Below are positions 1 through 7,158 of a stretch of 55,072 nt of DNA, piece after piece. Position 1 is the stretch's first letter. Each line of letters opens with the position of its first letter. The notes under the pieces are model-generated. The model worked only from the letters and a program-made list of their open reading frames with translations, was not told the origin of the DNA and ran no database searches. Made by a program: the position numbers and the translations under genes. The DNA comes from Butyrivibrio sp. VCD2006 (GTDB taxonomy: Bacteria > Bacillota > Clostridia > Lachnospirales > Lachnospiraceae): NCBI RefSeq assembly GCF_000423925.1, contig NZ_AUIX01000040.1, forward strand, positions 1 to 55,072. The letters run 5' to 3'.

Positions 1-231
1 CATTGTGGTGGGAAAGTCATAGATCATCATAGACAAATGCCTATGCTTTGTTGATGTATACAAGCCATACGTTCAAGAGCCTCGCGCAAGGGAGGTCTAT
101 TTCTGATACCCTAAATTCAAAAAATCAAAAGACATAAGATATGTTATTATCTAATTAGACAGTAAAAACTGGTAAGCTCCAGGAATTGAAACTCCATATG
201 TATCAGCTCCACGGACGCTTACTTTGTTCAA
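1..231. other. Gene-free left edge
   Basis: No intact gene is visible. The first 54 bases read H-C-G-G-K-V-I-D-H-H-R before a stop, which could be the tail of a zinc-ribbon-containing reading frame (possibly a transposase remnant), but this is too short to assign. The rest up to the palindrome at 232 has no supported feature. Confidence 0.3.
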
Positions 232-324
232 TTAGGTTAAATCGCAATAAGATCAAACGAAAGGGCAGTTATTGAAATAATTCAAGCTGCTTTTTCGTTT
301 GACCTTACAGCGATTCTAACCTAA
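232..324. repeat. 93-bp imperfect palindrome
   Basis: Two arms of about 37 nt face each other. The left arm starts TTAGGTTAAATCGC and contains ATCAAACGAAA; the reverse complement of the right arm starts TTAGGTTAGAATCGC and contains GTCAAACGAAA. They differ at a few positions and by one indel and enclose a short AT-rich loop around 270-285. It ends 21 bp before the start codon at 346, so it lies in the leader of the DUF1801 gene. It could be a MITE-like or other mobile palindromic repeat, a hairpin attenuator or a terminator for an upstream gene. No second copy was seen in the window. Confidence 0.75.
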
Positions 325-345
325 AGAATTTGAAGAGGTGAAGCC

Positions 346-753
346 ATGGCATGGAAATGTCCGAAATGCGGCAGAGAGTTCAGCAGACAAAACCAGGACC
401 ATTACTGTGTGAAACCGCAGAATATTGATGAATACATTGCTGCCCAGGATGAGAAATATAAGCCCAGATTAATGGAGATCCGGGAGATCCTTCGTGATGC
501 ACTGCCGGACGCGGAGGAACGGATTTCCTGGTCGATGCCCACTTATTGGAAAGGTCGTAATATCATTCATTTCGCAGCATCAAAGAAACATCTGGGCATT
601 TATCCCGGTGATGAGGCTACAGCTGTATTTACGGAGGAACTCTCCGATTATGATGTAAGCAAGGGCACGATACGGATCCCCTATGATCAGCCTTTACCGG
701 AAGCACTGATCATAAGGATCGCAAAATGGTGCTTTGAGAACTATTCCAAATAA
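346..753 (+). CDS. DUF1801 (YdhG-like) protein with N-terminal zinc ribbon
   Basis: This 135-residue protein begins with a small metal-binding element (C-P-K-C-G at about 5-9, then a Cys/His pair near H19-Y-C21). A DUF1801/YdhG-type fold follows: I-S-W-S-M-P-T-Y near 60-67 and H-L-G-I-Y-P near 80-87 are the family hallmarks. DUF1801 proteins are small cytoplasmic proteins; a Bacillus relative is described as an iron chaperone (Fra/YdhG), but the role here is not determined by sequence. The start is supported by GAGGTG 7 bases upstream. The next gene begins 14 bp downstream, so the two may be co-transcribed. The family call is firm; the biochemical role is not. Confidence 0.85.
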   Translation: MAWKCPKCGREFSRQNQDHYCVKPQNIDEYIAAQDEKYKPRLMEIREILRDALPDAEERISWSMPTYWKGRNIIHFAASKKHLGIYPGDEATAVFTEELSDYDVSKGTIRIPYDQPLPEALIIRIAKWCFENYSK

Positions 754-767
754 GGTGTAAAGATGGT

Positions 768-1262
768 ATGAAGAACGCAATAGAGTTCCGTTGTGTTCGG
801 GAAAACGAACTCGGCCTTCTCAAAGACTTTTTATATGAAGCCATATTCATTCCGGAAGGTGTGGATCCGCCTTCGAGAGATATTGTAGAGAAACCGGAAC
901 TGCGCGTATACACTGATGGTTTCGGTACAAAGTCTGGAGACAAATGCCTCGTCGCGATCCACGACGGAAAAATAGTTGGGGCTGTCTGGACGAGGATCAT
1001 GAATGATTACGGCCATGTGGATGATGAAACACCTTCATTTGCAATTTCACTGTACAAGGAGTATCGGAGAAAAGGGATCGGCACGAGGCTTATGGAGGAA
1101 ATGCTGGAGATTTTTCGTGATCAAGGCTATAAAAGAGTGTCTCTCGCTGTTCAGAAGGCTAGTAATACTGTAATTGTCAACAGAAGGGCCAAGACTGTGG
1201 CTGCCATTTTCAATAAGATCCTTTTTATCTTAATATGGTATTTCTTCTTGTTTTTCAGATAG
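768..1262 (+). pseudogene. GNAT N-acetyltransferase, C-terminally truncated
   Basis: Residues 1-128 are a normal GNAT N-acetyltransferase with an acetyl-CoA-binding loop E-Y-R-R-K-G-I-G-T-R-L (about 101-111) and the following strand V-S-L-A-V-Q-K-A. After that, where relatives continue with N-x-A-x-x-x-Y-x-x-x-G-F and a final strand, the frame switches to an unrelated hydrophobic tail of about 35 residues. The junction falls near base 1160. The last strands of the fold are therefore missing and the enzyme is probably inactive. The foreign tail is the antisense of a small hydrophobic gene (1151-1315, minus strand), which suggests that this gene arrived with the sequence that broke the acetyltransferase. 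Confidence 0.75.
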
Positions 1263-1315
1263 TATCGTATGGCAACAATGATTATTGCCAGTAATAGTTC
1301 GATAAAAGCCAACAT
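1151..1315 (-). CDS. Small hydrophobic peptide, possible membrane toxin
   Basis: A 54-residue frame, too short for most gene callers, reads from ATG at 1315 to TGA at 1151-1153. It has an excellent ribosome binding site (GGAAGGTGGTG ending 6 bases upstream). The product has one hydrophobic segment at about 3-17 (F-I-E-L-L-L-A-I-I-I-V-A-I), a lysine-rich patch (K-N-K-K-K, then K-I-K-R), and a second hydrophobic helix at about 37-53. The two-helix, basic-centre layout resembles small membrane peptides such as type I toxins, but I do not recognise the family. It overlaps the broken GNAT gene on the opposite strand, and a minus-strand promoter candidate lies at 1514-1542. Confidence 0.6.
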   Translation of the reverse strand: MLAFIELLLAIIIVAIRYYLKNKKKYHIKIKRILLKMAATVLALLLTITVLLAF

Positions 1316-1513
1316 TGAATCACCACCTTCCTGTGAAGGGCACAGAGCGGGAAATGATATATGATCATCCCCCGCCCCAACTATGAATTTTTACTGGCAG
1401 CAAACCTCCCACGAAATAGCTCAAAAAGAGCTTTCCAAATATTCGATAGACTCGCCTCTTCCTGTGCCATATTGTTCACAGGATGGAGAGGTGATGTCTG
1501 AACATTATGAATA

Positions 1514-1547
1514 ATTAAATACACTATCTTGTATTATGACAATAGTG
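1514..1547 (-). promoter_or_regulatory. Minus-strand promoter with overlapping palindrome
   Basis: Read on the minus strand, TTGTCA (1537-1542) and TTTAAT (1514-1519) are separated by 17 bases, a credible sigma-70 promoter reading towards the small hydrophobic gene. The -35 is embedded in an imperfect palindrome with arms CACTAT and ATAGTG (1522-1547). This is the kind of site bound by a dimeric repressor; the regulator is unknown. Confidence 0.45.
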
Positions 1548-1607
1548 GTACTACAATATTATGTATAAGAAACCCGTAAACTTTATTTGTTCCAATGGAG
1601 AGTGATC

Positions 1608-1835
1608 ATGATCACACAGTTCCCGGAAGTAATAACTATTGATGGTTTCGTTTACAAAAAGATGTCCCAGAGGGCAAGTGGAGGAGCATATTATGACTCC
1701 AAAGATAATCCTTCTGAGATAACATCGAAGTCAATCTGCCTTTATCCGAATGGAGAACTCACTTACAGCTGGAGAGGCGTTGAGCAAAAGTGGAATAAAA
1801 GCTACAGAATTGTAGGAAGACAGGCATTTAACTGA
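1608..1835 (+). CDS. Small uncharacterised protein, copy A of a family
   Basis: This 75-residue soluble protein has a core I-T-I-D-G-F-V-Y-K, then Y-D-S-K-D-N-P-S-E-I-T-S-K, then L-Y-P-N-G-E-L-T-Y. The same core occurs in the minus-strand gene at 26604-26822, so the window holds two diverged members of one family (about half of the residues match over the core). I chose ATG 1608 because TGGAGAG lies 5-6 bases upstream; a longer TTG start at 1587 is possible but lacks a comparable site, and the shorter form aligns end to end with copy B. No signal peptide or known domain is visible. Function unknown. Confidence 0.65.
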   Translation: MITQFPEVITIDGFVYKKMSQRASGGAYYDSKDNPSEITSKSICLYPNGELTYSWRGVEQKWNKSYRIVGRQAFN

Positions 1836-2009
1836 ATATGGACTAATAGGCTTCGCTGCAGAAATGTAGTGAAGCTTTCTTTTTTGAAGGAGCACAGTTG
1901 AATGTTTATCGATAAGTTATTCATAATTAATCAAATATTTATACAAATAATGTTAGAATTAAGTATGGATACCTCTAAAGCATAACAATATTGTTAAGGC
2001 AAGAGCATT

Positions 2010-4232
2010 ATGAGTTTTAAAAGAATCTATACTTCTATCAGCATAGCCCTACTTTTCCTGGTGATATCTCTAGGTGTTTTTATCATGCCCGTCATTGCAT
2101 CGTCTGATTCCCCTATTCAAGAATTTACAATTGGAGTGCCTATAGACAGGTGTCCTATGTTTTACATTGACAGTGATTCCGGTGAAATAGTAGGAATCGG
2201 AGTAGATCTCATGAAATCAGCCGCTAAGGAAGCTGGTTTTGAGGTCGTATTCAAGGCCATAAGTGAACCTAATCTTAAAGAAGCTCTTGATAATACTGAG
2301 TATGACTTGGTTATGCCCTTTGGCAGTGCTGTTACAAGCGCATCTGGGGACGCAACCATCGTATCAGAAAATCTCATACAAACCCCATTTACCATTGTCA
2401 ATACTGGTAAACAGTCTATTTCTGACATAAGTGCCATTAGAATCGGAATGTTAAAATCACAGGGCGGGGTCGCAGAAACTGTAAAACAGTTATACCCTGG
2501 AATAACGATAATCCTTTACGATTCCATGGCTGACTGCATTAAGGCGCTTAGAAAAAACGAAGTAGATGCACTTTTGCATAACTCATATACTTGGAGCTAT
2601 GTGCTTCAAAAACCATCCTATAAGGATCTTAAAGTACAGCCTTCTGCCATGTTTTCAATGGATTTTCGTGCCGGCACTCTTGATACCGCAGAGGGAAGAA
2701 AACGCATTGAACTTATAAATGAAGGAATTACAGCTATTCCTGAAACCAAAAAGCAGGCTATAGCCCTTGATTACACTACTAGAGATCTATATGTGTACTC
2801 TTTCTGGGATTACCTGTATCAATATAAGTATTTCCTTATTGTCGGGACTATTCTTTTTATTGCGCTTGTTATTATGCTTGTCTTAAGACAGAAATCATAT
2901 TTCGAAGAACAGAAGGAAAAGATGCGACTAATGGAGGATATCGATCCTCTCACCGGCGTACTTAGTTACAATGGTTTCAGGAAAAAGGTTGAGGAACTCC
3001 TTATCAATAACCCAGATACGGCATATACGATATCGTATAACAACATAAAGGACTTCAAGTTTATCAACGACAGCTTTGGATGGAAAGTGGGAGATGAGCT
3101 GCTAAAGTTCTGGACAGAGAGAAGTCTTGAAATTCTTACGGATAAAGAGGCCATTGGAAGGTATGATGGAGACCACTTTGTAATTCTTCGCTGCATGGGT
3201 GGCAATGAGCAGATTCTTCAGGATGAAAAATATGTTCTAGCCCCTGTCCGTAATTACTTAAAAGATCGCGGCAAAGACTTCATTGTAAGGTTCTGCACCG
3301 GCATATATGTTCTTATGCCGGATGACTATAAGGATATAAAAGTAGATAAGATGCTTGACTATGCCCGTATTGCCGAGAGAAAAGTAAGAGAAACCAAGAA
3401 AGAAGGATTTGAGTTTTATAATCCAACGCAGTGGGACAGAGGTAAGCAAAGCGCAGGAATAGTAAGCCGTCTTCCTGCAGCTGTTGAGTCAGGGGAAATA
3501 CAGGTATGGTATCAGCCACAGGTAAACTATAAGACAGGAAAGATAACAGGTGCAGAGGCTCTTTGCCGGTGGAACAGTAAAAAGAATGGGAATATTTCTC
3601 CTGGAGAATTTATTCCTATTCTTGAGGAGACAGGGCTCATCTACGATCTTGATTGTCATGTGTGGGACACTGTATGCAAAGACTTAAGACGTTGGAATGA
3701 ACAGGGTAGAGATATTTGTGTGTCTGTAAACCTTTCAAGACAAGATATTGTAAAGAACCCCGATGTGGCAGAGCATTTTAATACTTTAAAAGAGTTCTAT
3801 AACCTGTCGCCAAAGCAGCTTCGTATTGAGATAACGGAAAGCGCATATGTTGAGAACTCAGATGTCATCATAAAGACCACCACTAAGCTTCGTGAGGCTG
3901 GCTTTGAAGTTGAGATGGACGATTTCGGTAGCGGATACTCATCACTAAATATGTTAAAAGAAGTAGTTTTAGATCGAATTAAGCTTGATCTTCGATTCAT
4001 CACAGGCTCTGGAGATCAAAAGATGGGGCGGACGATACTTAGCTACATGGTTCAGATGCTCCAAGCTATTGGAACCTCCCTCATTGCAGAGGGTGTGGAG
4101 ACATTGGAACAGGCAGATTTCCTCGGAAGCCTTGGATGTGAGGAAATGCAGGGGTATTACTTCTACAAGCCCATGCCGGTAGATGAGTTTGAGAAACTTG
4201 ATGGATTTGAAAAGAAATCAGATTTGAAATAA
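2010..4232 (+). CDS. Periplasmic-sensor GGDEF-EAL protein, probable c-di-GMP phosphodiesterase
   Basis: The order is: signal anchor (about 8-30), a solute-binding-type sensor domain outside the membrane (about 35-255), one transmembrane helix (about 272-291), a GGDEF domain (about 310-465) and an EAL domain (about 490-735). The GGDEF signature is degenerate (R-Y-D-G-D-H-F where R-Y-G-G-D-E-F is expected), so cyclase activity is unlikely. The EAL domain keeps its catalytic set: E-A-L-C-R-W, V-N-L-S, I-T-E-S, D-D-F-G-S-G-Y-S, I-K-L-D, A-E-G-V-E-T and M-Q-G-Y-Y-F. I infer a ligand-responsive enzyme that hydrolyses c-di-GMP, possibly with the GGDEF as a GTP-binding regulator. A candidate c-di-GMP riboswitch is at 19141, so both a degrader and a reader may be in this window. 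Confidence 0.88.
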   Translation: MSFKRIYTSISIALLFLVISLGVFIMPVIASSDSPIQEFTIGVPIDRCPMFYIDSDSGEIVGIGVDLMKSAAKEAGFEVVFKAISEPNLKEALDNTEYDLVMPFGSAVTSASGDATIVSENLIQTPFTIVNTGKQSISDISAIRIGMLKSQGGVAETVKQLYPGITIILYDSMADCIKALRKNEVDALLHNSYTWSYVLQKPSYKDLKVQPSAMFSMDFRAGTLDTAEGRKRIELINEGITAIPETKKQAIALDYTTRDLYVYSFWDYLYQYKYFLIVGTILFIALVIMLVLRQKSYFEEQKEKMRLMEDIDPLTGVLSYNGFRKKVEELLINNPDTAYTISYNNIKDFKFINDSFGWKVGDELLKFWTERSLEILTDKEAIGRYDGDHFVILRCMGGNEQILQDEKYVLAPVRNYLKDRGKDFIVRFCTGIYVLMPDDYKDIKVDKMLDYARIAERKVRETKKEGFEFYNPTQWDRGKQSAGIVSRLPAAVESGEIQVWYQPQVNYKTGKITGAEALCRWNSKKNGNISPGEFIPILEETGLIYDLDCHVWDTVCKDLRRWNEQGRDICVSVNLSRQDIVKNPDVAEHFNTLKEFYNLSPKQLRIEITESAYVENSDVIIKTTTKLREAGFEVEMDDFGSGYSSLNMLKEVVLDRIKLDLRFITGSGDQKMGRTILSYMVQMLQAIGTSLIAEGVETLEQADFLGSLGCEEMQGYYFYKPMPVDEFEKLDGFEKKSDLK

Positions 4233-4818
4233 TGTACGAATGGCTTAACAGGCAACCGGACAATTGGTTCTCATATAAAGAAGTTAGCATTGAAAAAGTA
4301 TATGAAAAAGAAAATGAATGATCTTCAAAGATATACTATTGAGTGACGATATGCAGGTGCTTGATTGATGACAATGACTGGTACAAAATATAGCAATTGT
4401 CACGTTGAAGCTGATAGTTAAGTCGTGTATACTTTATATTATAGTAAATAAGGGATGTACGTAATTTGTAATGATTTTTAGATTTTTGAAGTTTAATAAT
4501 ATGATATTTAAAACATCAAGACAGCCGGTAAGGCTGTTTTGGTGTTTTGTTTAATTAATTAGGATATTTAGAAGCTCGTGAAGTTACGGTACTATAAGAA
4601 CAAGAAATGGAGAAATATTGAAAGGGATTTAATATAGCAGAAATAATAATTGAAATAAGCATCTTTATTATAGATATAAATGCCGATCATATTATGGCCT
4701 GCTATATGTAGCACTAACAAGAGCCAGGAAGAACGCATATTTAAGCTGTTATGGAGGATTAAGTGAGTTGATTGTATAATGTGTTGTGGCTACAAGGAAG
4801 AATAGAAAGGATTAATGT
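4233..4818. other. Intergenic region before the defence-like operon
   Basis: Apart from the terminator at 4510-4549 I see only a 29-codon frame starting at 4232 (ATG overlapping the stop of the GGDEF-EAL gene and ending at 4321), which begins M-Y-E-W-L-N-R and may be a gene remnant. The AT-rich stretch 4550-4800 should hold the promoter of the operon at 4819, but no convincing -35/-10 pair stands out. Confidence 0.4.
4510..4549 (+). terminator. Rho-independent terminator after the GGDEF-EAL gene
   Basis: A 17-bp stem (left arm AAAACATCAAGACAGCC, right arm GGCTGTTTTGGTGTTTT, two G-U pairs) with loop GGTAA. It is T-rich on the right side and AT-rich on both sides, so it may also work in the other direction. 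Confidence 0.7.
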
Positions 4819-5661
4819 ATGGCAAAGAGTAACGTGAGCATAGCGATAAATGAAGAGGTTATGAAAGAAAGCAGAGAGCATTATGAGAATATTGAACGGC
4901 AGGGTAATAGCTACAAGGCAGACGCTACTGTAAAAAACGAAGAGAATCCATCACCAAAAAAAGAGGAAGAAAAAGCGTCTGAAGCTGAAAAGGTGCAGGA
5001 AACACCAAAGGAACATAATGCTGAGAAGAAACCAGACGATAACCAACAGAAAAAGAATGAAGAGAAGAGTCCCGCAGAGTCTGAAAACAAAGAACAGAAA
5101 ACGGAGTCTGAGGTTAAGAGCCCCAATTCAAAACCGGTTGCAACAATAAAAGAAGAGAAAAAAGTTGAGCCAAAAGACACAACTTCTGAAGAGAAAAAGG
5201 AAAAAAGACCCAGTACAATAAGCCTTAAAGACAAGAGTGAGCAGTTCAAGAAAATAATTGATGTTGCGATTGCCTTTGAAAAGGTTGAAGAAGAGAAGAA
5301 ACGTCTCAAAAAGAAGAATACTGAATTATCAGAAGAAAAAGAGAAGGCAGAAGAAGAAAAGAAACAATTGCAGGCAGTGCTTGAGAGTGCAAAACAGGCA
5401 TGCGATGAGAAGCAAAACGAGATAGATAAGCTTAAGGCAGATGTCGAACACAGGAATGAGGTTATAGATATTGTTAAAGCTGATAAGACAGAGTCATCGC
5501 AGGAATTTAAGAACGCACTTAGTGCATCATTGAAAACGTTCCATACAGATTTTGTTGAGCTTAAGAGCATGGAGATGTCAACAGATGTTGGATATGCTAT
5601 CTCGGAAACTCTTGATAATGTATTTAAGGTACTTGAAAAGAACGGAATAACTATTAAATAA
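4819..5661 (+). CDS. GrpE-like coiled-coil protein, putative Hsp70 partner
   Basis: This 280-residue protein has a Glu/Lys/Ser-rich, probably disordered first half (about 35-135), a long heptad-rich coiled coil (about 145-225) and a short helical C-terminus (about 228-280) ending F-K-V-L-E-K-N-G-I-T-I-K. The layout of long helix, small helical bundle and a final L-x-K-x-G-(V/I) pattern is like GrpE, the nucleotide exchange factor of DnaK, but the usual C-terminal beta domain is absent. The gene sits 21 bp before an Hsp70-like gene, which supports a cochaperone role. This is inference from architecture and context, and it could also be a structural adaptor. It is the first gene of a five-gene operon, so the operon promoter must lie in 4550-4800. 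Confidence 0.55.
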   Translation: MAKSNVSIAINEEVMKESREHYENIERQGNSYKADATVKNEENPSPKKEEEKASEAEKVQETPKEHNAEKKPDDNQQKKNEEKSPAESENKEQKTESEVKSPNSKPVATIKEEKKVEPKDTTSEEKKEKRPSTISLKDKSEQFKKIIDVAIAFEKVEEEKKRLKKKNTELSEEKEKAEEEKKQLQAVLESAKQACDEKQNEIDKLKADVEHRNEVIDIVKADKTESSQEFKNALSASLKTFHTDFVELKSMEMSTDVGYAISETLDNVFKVLEKNGITIK

Positions 5662-5682
5662 AGCACTAGGAGATTTTTAAAA

Positions 5683-7158
5683 GTGGCGGGTAAGAAGTTT
5701 AAATGGATTGGCATAGATTTTGGTACTACAAACAGTGCGGCCATTTCATTTTTGGATGAAGGAAATTCTATTGGAAGGTACGAGCATGGTGATGATCAGG
5801 GCACTCCATTCCCTTCAATAGTTGGTATCAATAAGACAACGGGTGAAGTTATCACTGGTAGAGATGCTAAAAACAGACGTATGGAGCTTTCTGAGAATTA
5901 TGAGTTCTTTACTTCAATAAAGACAATAATAGATAAAGATGAGTATTACGATGTAGCAGGGAAGAAGTGGACTCCGGTTGCTTTGGCGACAGAAATTTTG
6001 AAAGGACTTAAAGAGGAAATCCTCAGAAAGAACGTTGATGCAGAAAGTGTTGTAATGGCTGTTCCGGTCGGTTTTTCTCCTTTGAAAAAAAGAAAGCTTC
6101 GTGAGGCAGCACAGAATGCCGGAATATCTATAGAAACATTTATAAGTGAGCCTACGGCTGCGCTGGTAAGTAATTACGCCAAAATGCGGATGTTTAGAAA
6201 TGTCGCAGTATTTGATTGGGGTGGAGGTACACTTGATGTTGCTATTCTTCATATTGAAGATGGACGTGTGGAAGAAGTCACTACCTCCGGTATGAATCTT
6301 GCTGGTGACAATATAGATCGAAAGATTGCAGAACAGATGCATATCAAGTATTGCCTGAGCAAAAACGTTTCAAAATCATTTGATCAGGTTGATGCTAAGT
6401 CCAAAGATAGACTGATAGTAAAAAGTGAAGCTGCCAAAATTGATCTCAGTGAAGGTGAGGAGGTCGCTCGCATAATGGTGCCTAATTATGATGGCGCCGG
6501 TGTATTCATGGAATCAATTGAATATGAATTTTTTGATCAGTTGGTTGAACCAGAGGTTAACGAGGCAATTCACTGTATTAATGTTGCAATTGAGAAGGCA
6601 CATTTAAACAAAGCAAATATTGATGCAGTGCTTTGTGTTGGGGGGTCCAGTAGATTAAAACCCTTCAGAGAAAAAGTTACAGAAATTTTTGGGGAAGAAA
6701 AGGTTATTTATCCCGAAAAGGTTATGTGGAATATTGCTGAGGGCGCTGCCATTGTAAGCATGTCCAATACCGCTGGTGGATATGGAATGAATCAGGATAT
6801 AGGATTAATTCTAAGTAATGGCACATTTTATCCGTTGCTCAAGAAAGGACAGCGTATTCCTTGCAAAGAGAAGCGGATTAATTTTGCTTCGGTGACTGAT
6901 GAAGAATCGATAAGATTCCTTGTGACGGATGCAGAAGACCCTACTAAACGGACTTTCGAAGAACCTATTGTGATTGAGAGAAAAGGACAAGGATTTATGA
7001 GTGAGCAGTTTGAGGTGTCCTGCTTTGTGGATCCCGACCTGCTGCTGAGATTTAGGGTGCGAAGTACGCTGTTTATGAAACAGTATCTATATATGTGGAC
7101 ATACAATAAGCTGAACATATATTACCAGATAGAAGGTGGAGCCATTGGAACAGAGTAA
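5683..7158 (+). CDS. Hsp70/DnaK-family ATPase
   Basis: The 491-residue product carries the actin-fold ATPase of Hsp70: phosphate-1 loop I-D-F-G-T-T-N-S (about 9-16), E-P-T-A-A-L (near 157), phosphate-2 F-D-W-G-G-G-T-L-D (about 177-185) and the adenosine motif V-G-G-S-S-R-L-K (about 318-325). After the ATPase (to about 380) only some 110 residues remain, shorter than the DnaK substrate-binding beta sandwich plus helical lid, so this is a specialised Hsp70 rather than the housekeeping DnaK. The start is GTG with GGAG 10 bases upstream. The 3' end overlaps the next gene by 23 bp, indicating translational coupling. I infer an ATP-driven remodelling role for the helicases encoded downstream. Confidence 0.85.
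   Translation: MAGKKFKWIGIDFGTTNSAAISFLDEGNSIGRYEHGDDQGTPFPSIVGINKTTGEVITGRDAKNRRMELSENYEFFTSIKTIIDKDEYYDVAGKKWTPVALATEILKGLKEEILRKNVDAESVVMAVPVGFSPLKKRKLREAAQNAGISIETFISEPTAALVSNYAKMRMFRNVAVFDWGGGTLDVAILHIEDGRVEEVTTSGMNLAGDNIDRKIAEQMHIKYCLSKNVSKSFDQVDAKSKDRLIVKSEAAKIDLSEGEEVARIMVPNYDGAGVFMESIEYEFFDQLVEPEVNEAIHCINVAIEKAHLNKANIDAVLCVGGSSRLKPFREKVTEIFGEEKVIYPEKVMWNIAEGAAIVSMSNTAGGYGMNQDIGLILSNGTFYPLLKKGQRIPCKEKRINFASVTDEESIRFLVTDAEDPTKRTFEEPIVIERKGQGFMSEQFEVSCFVDPDLLLRFRVRSTLFMKQYLYMWTYNKLNIYYQIEGGAIGTE

Noticed and set aside
4911..5744. 277-codon minus-strand frame opposite the GrpE-like gene
   Set aside because: Mirror of the GAA/AAG-rich coiled coil: it reads as a Phe/Ser/Leu-rich nonsense protein with no RBS.
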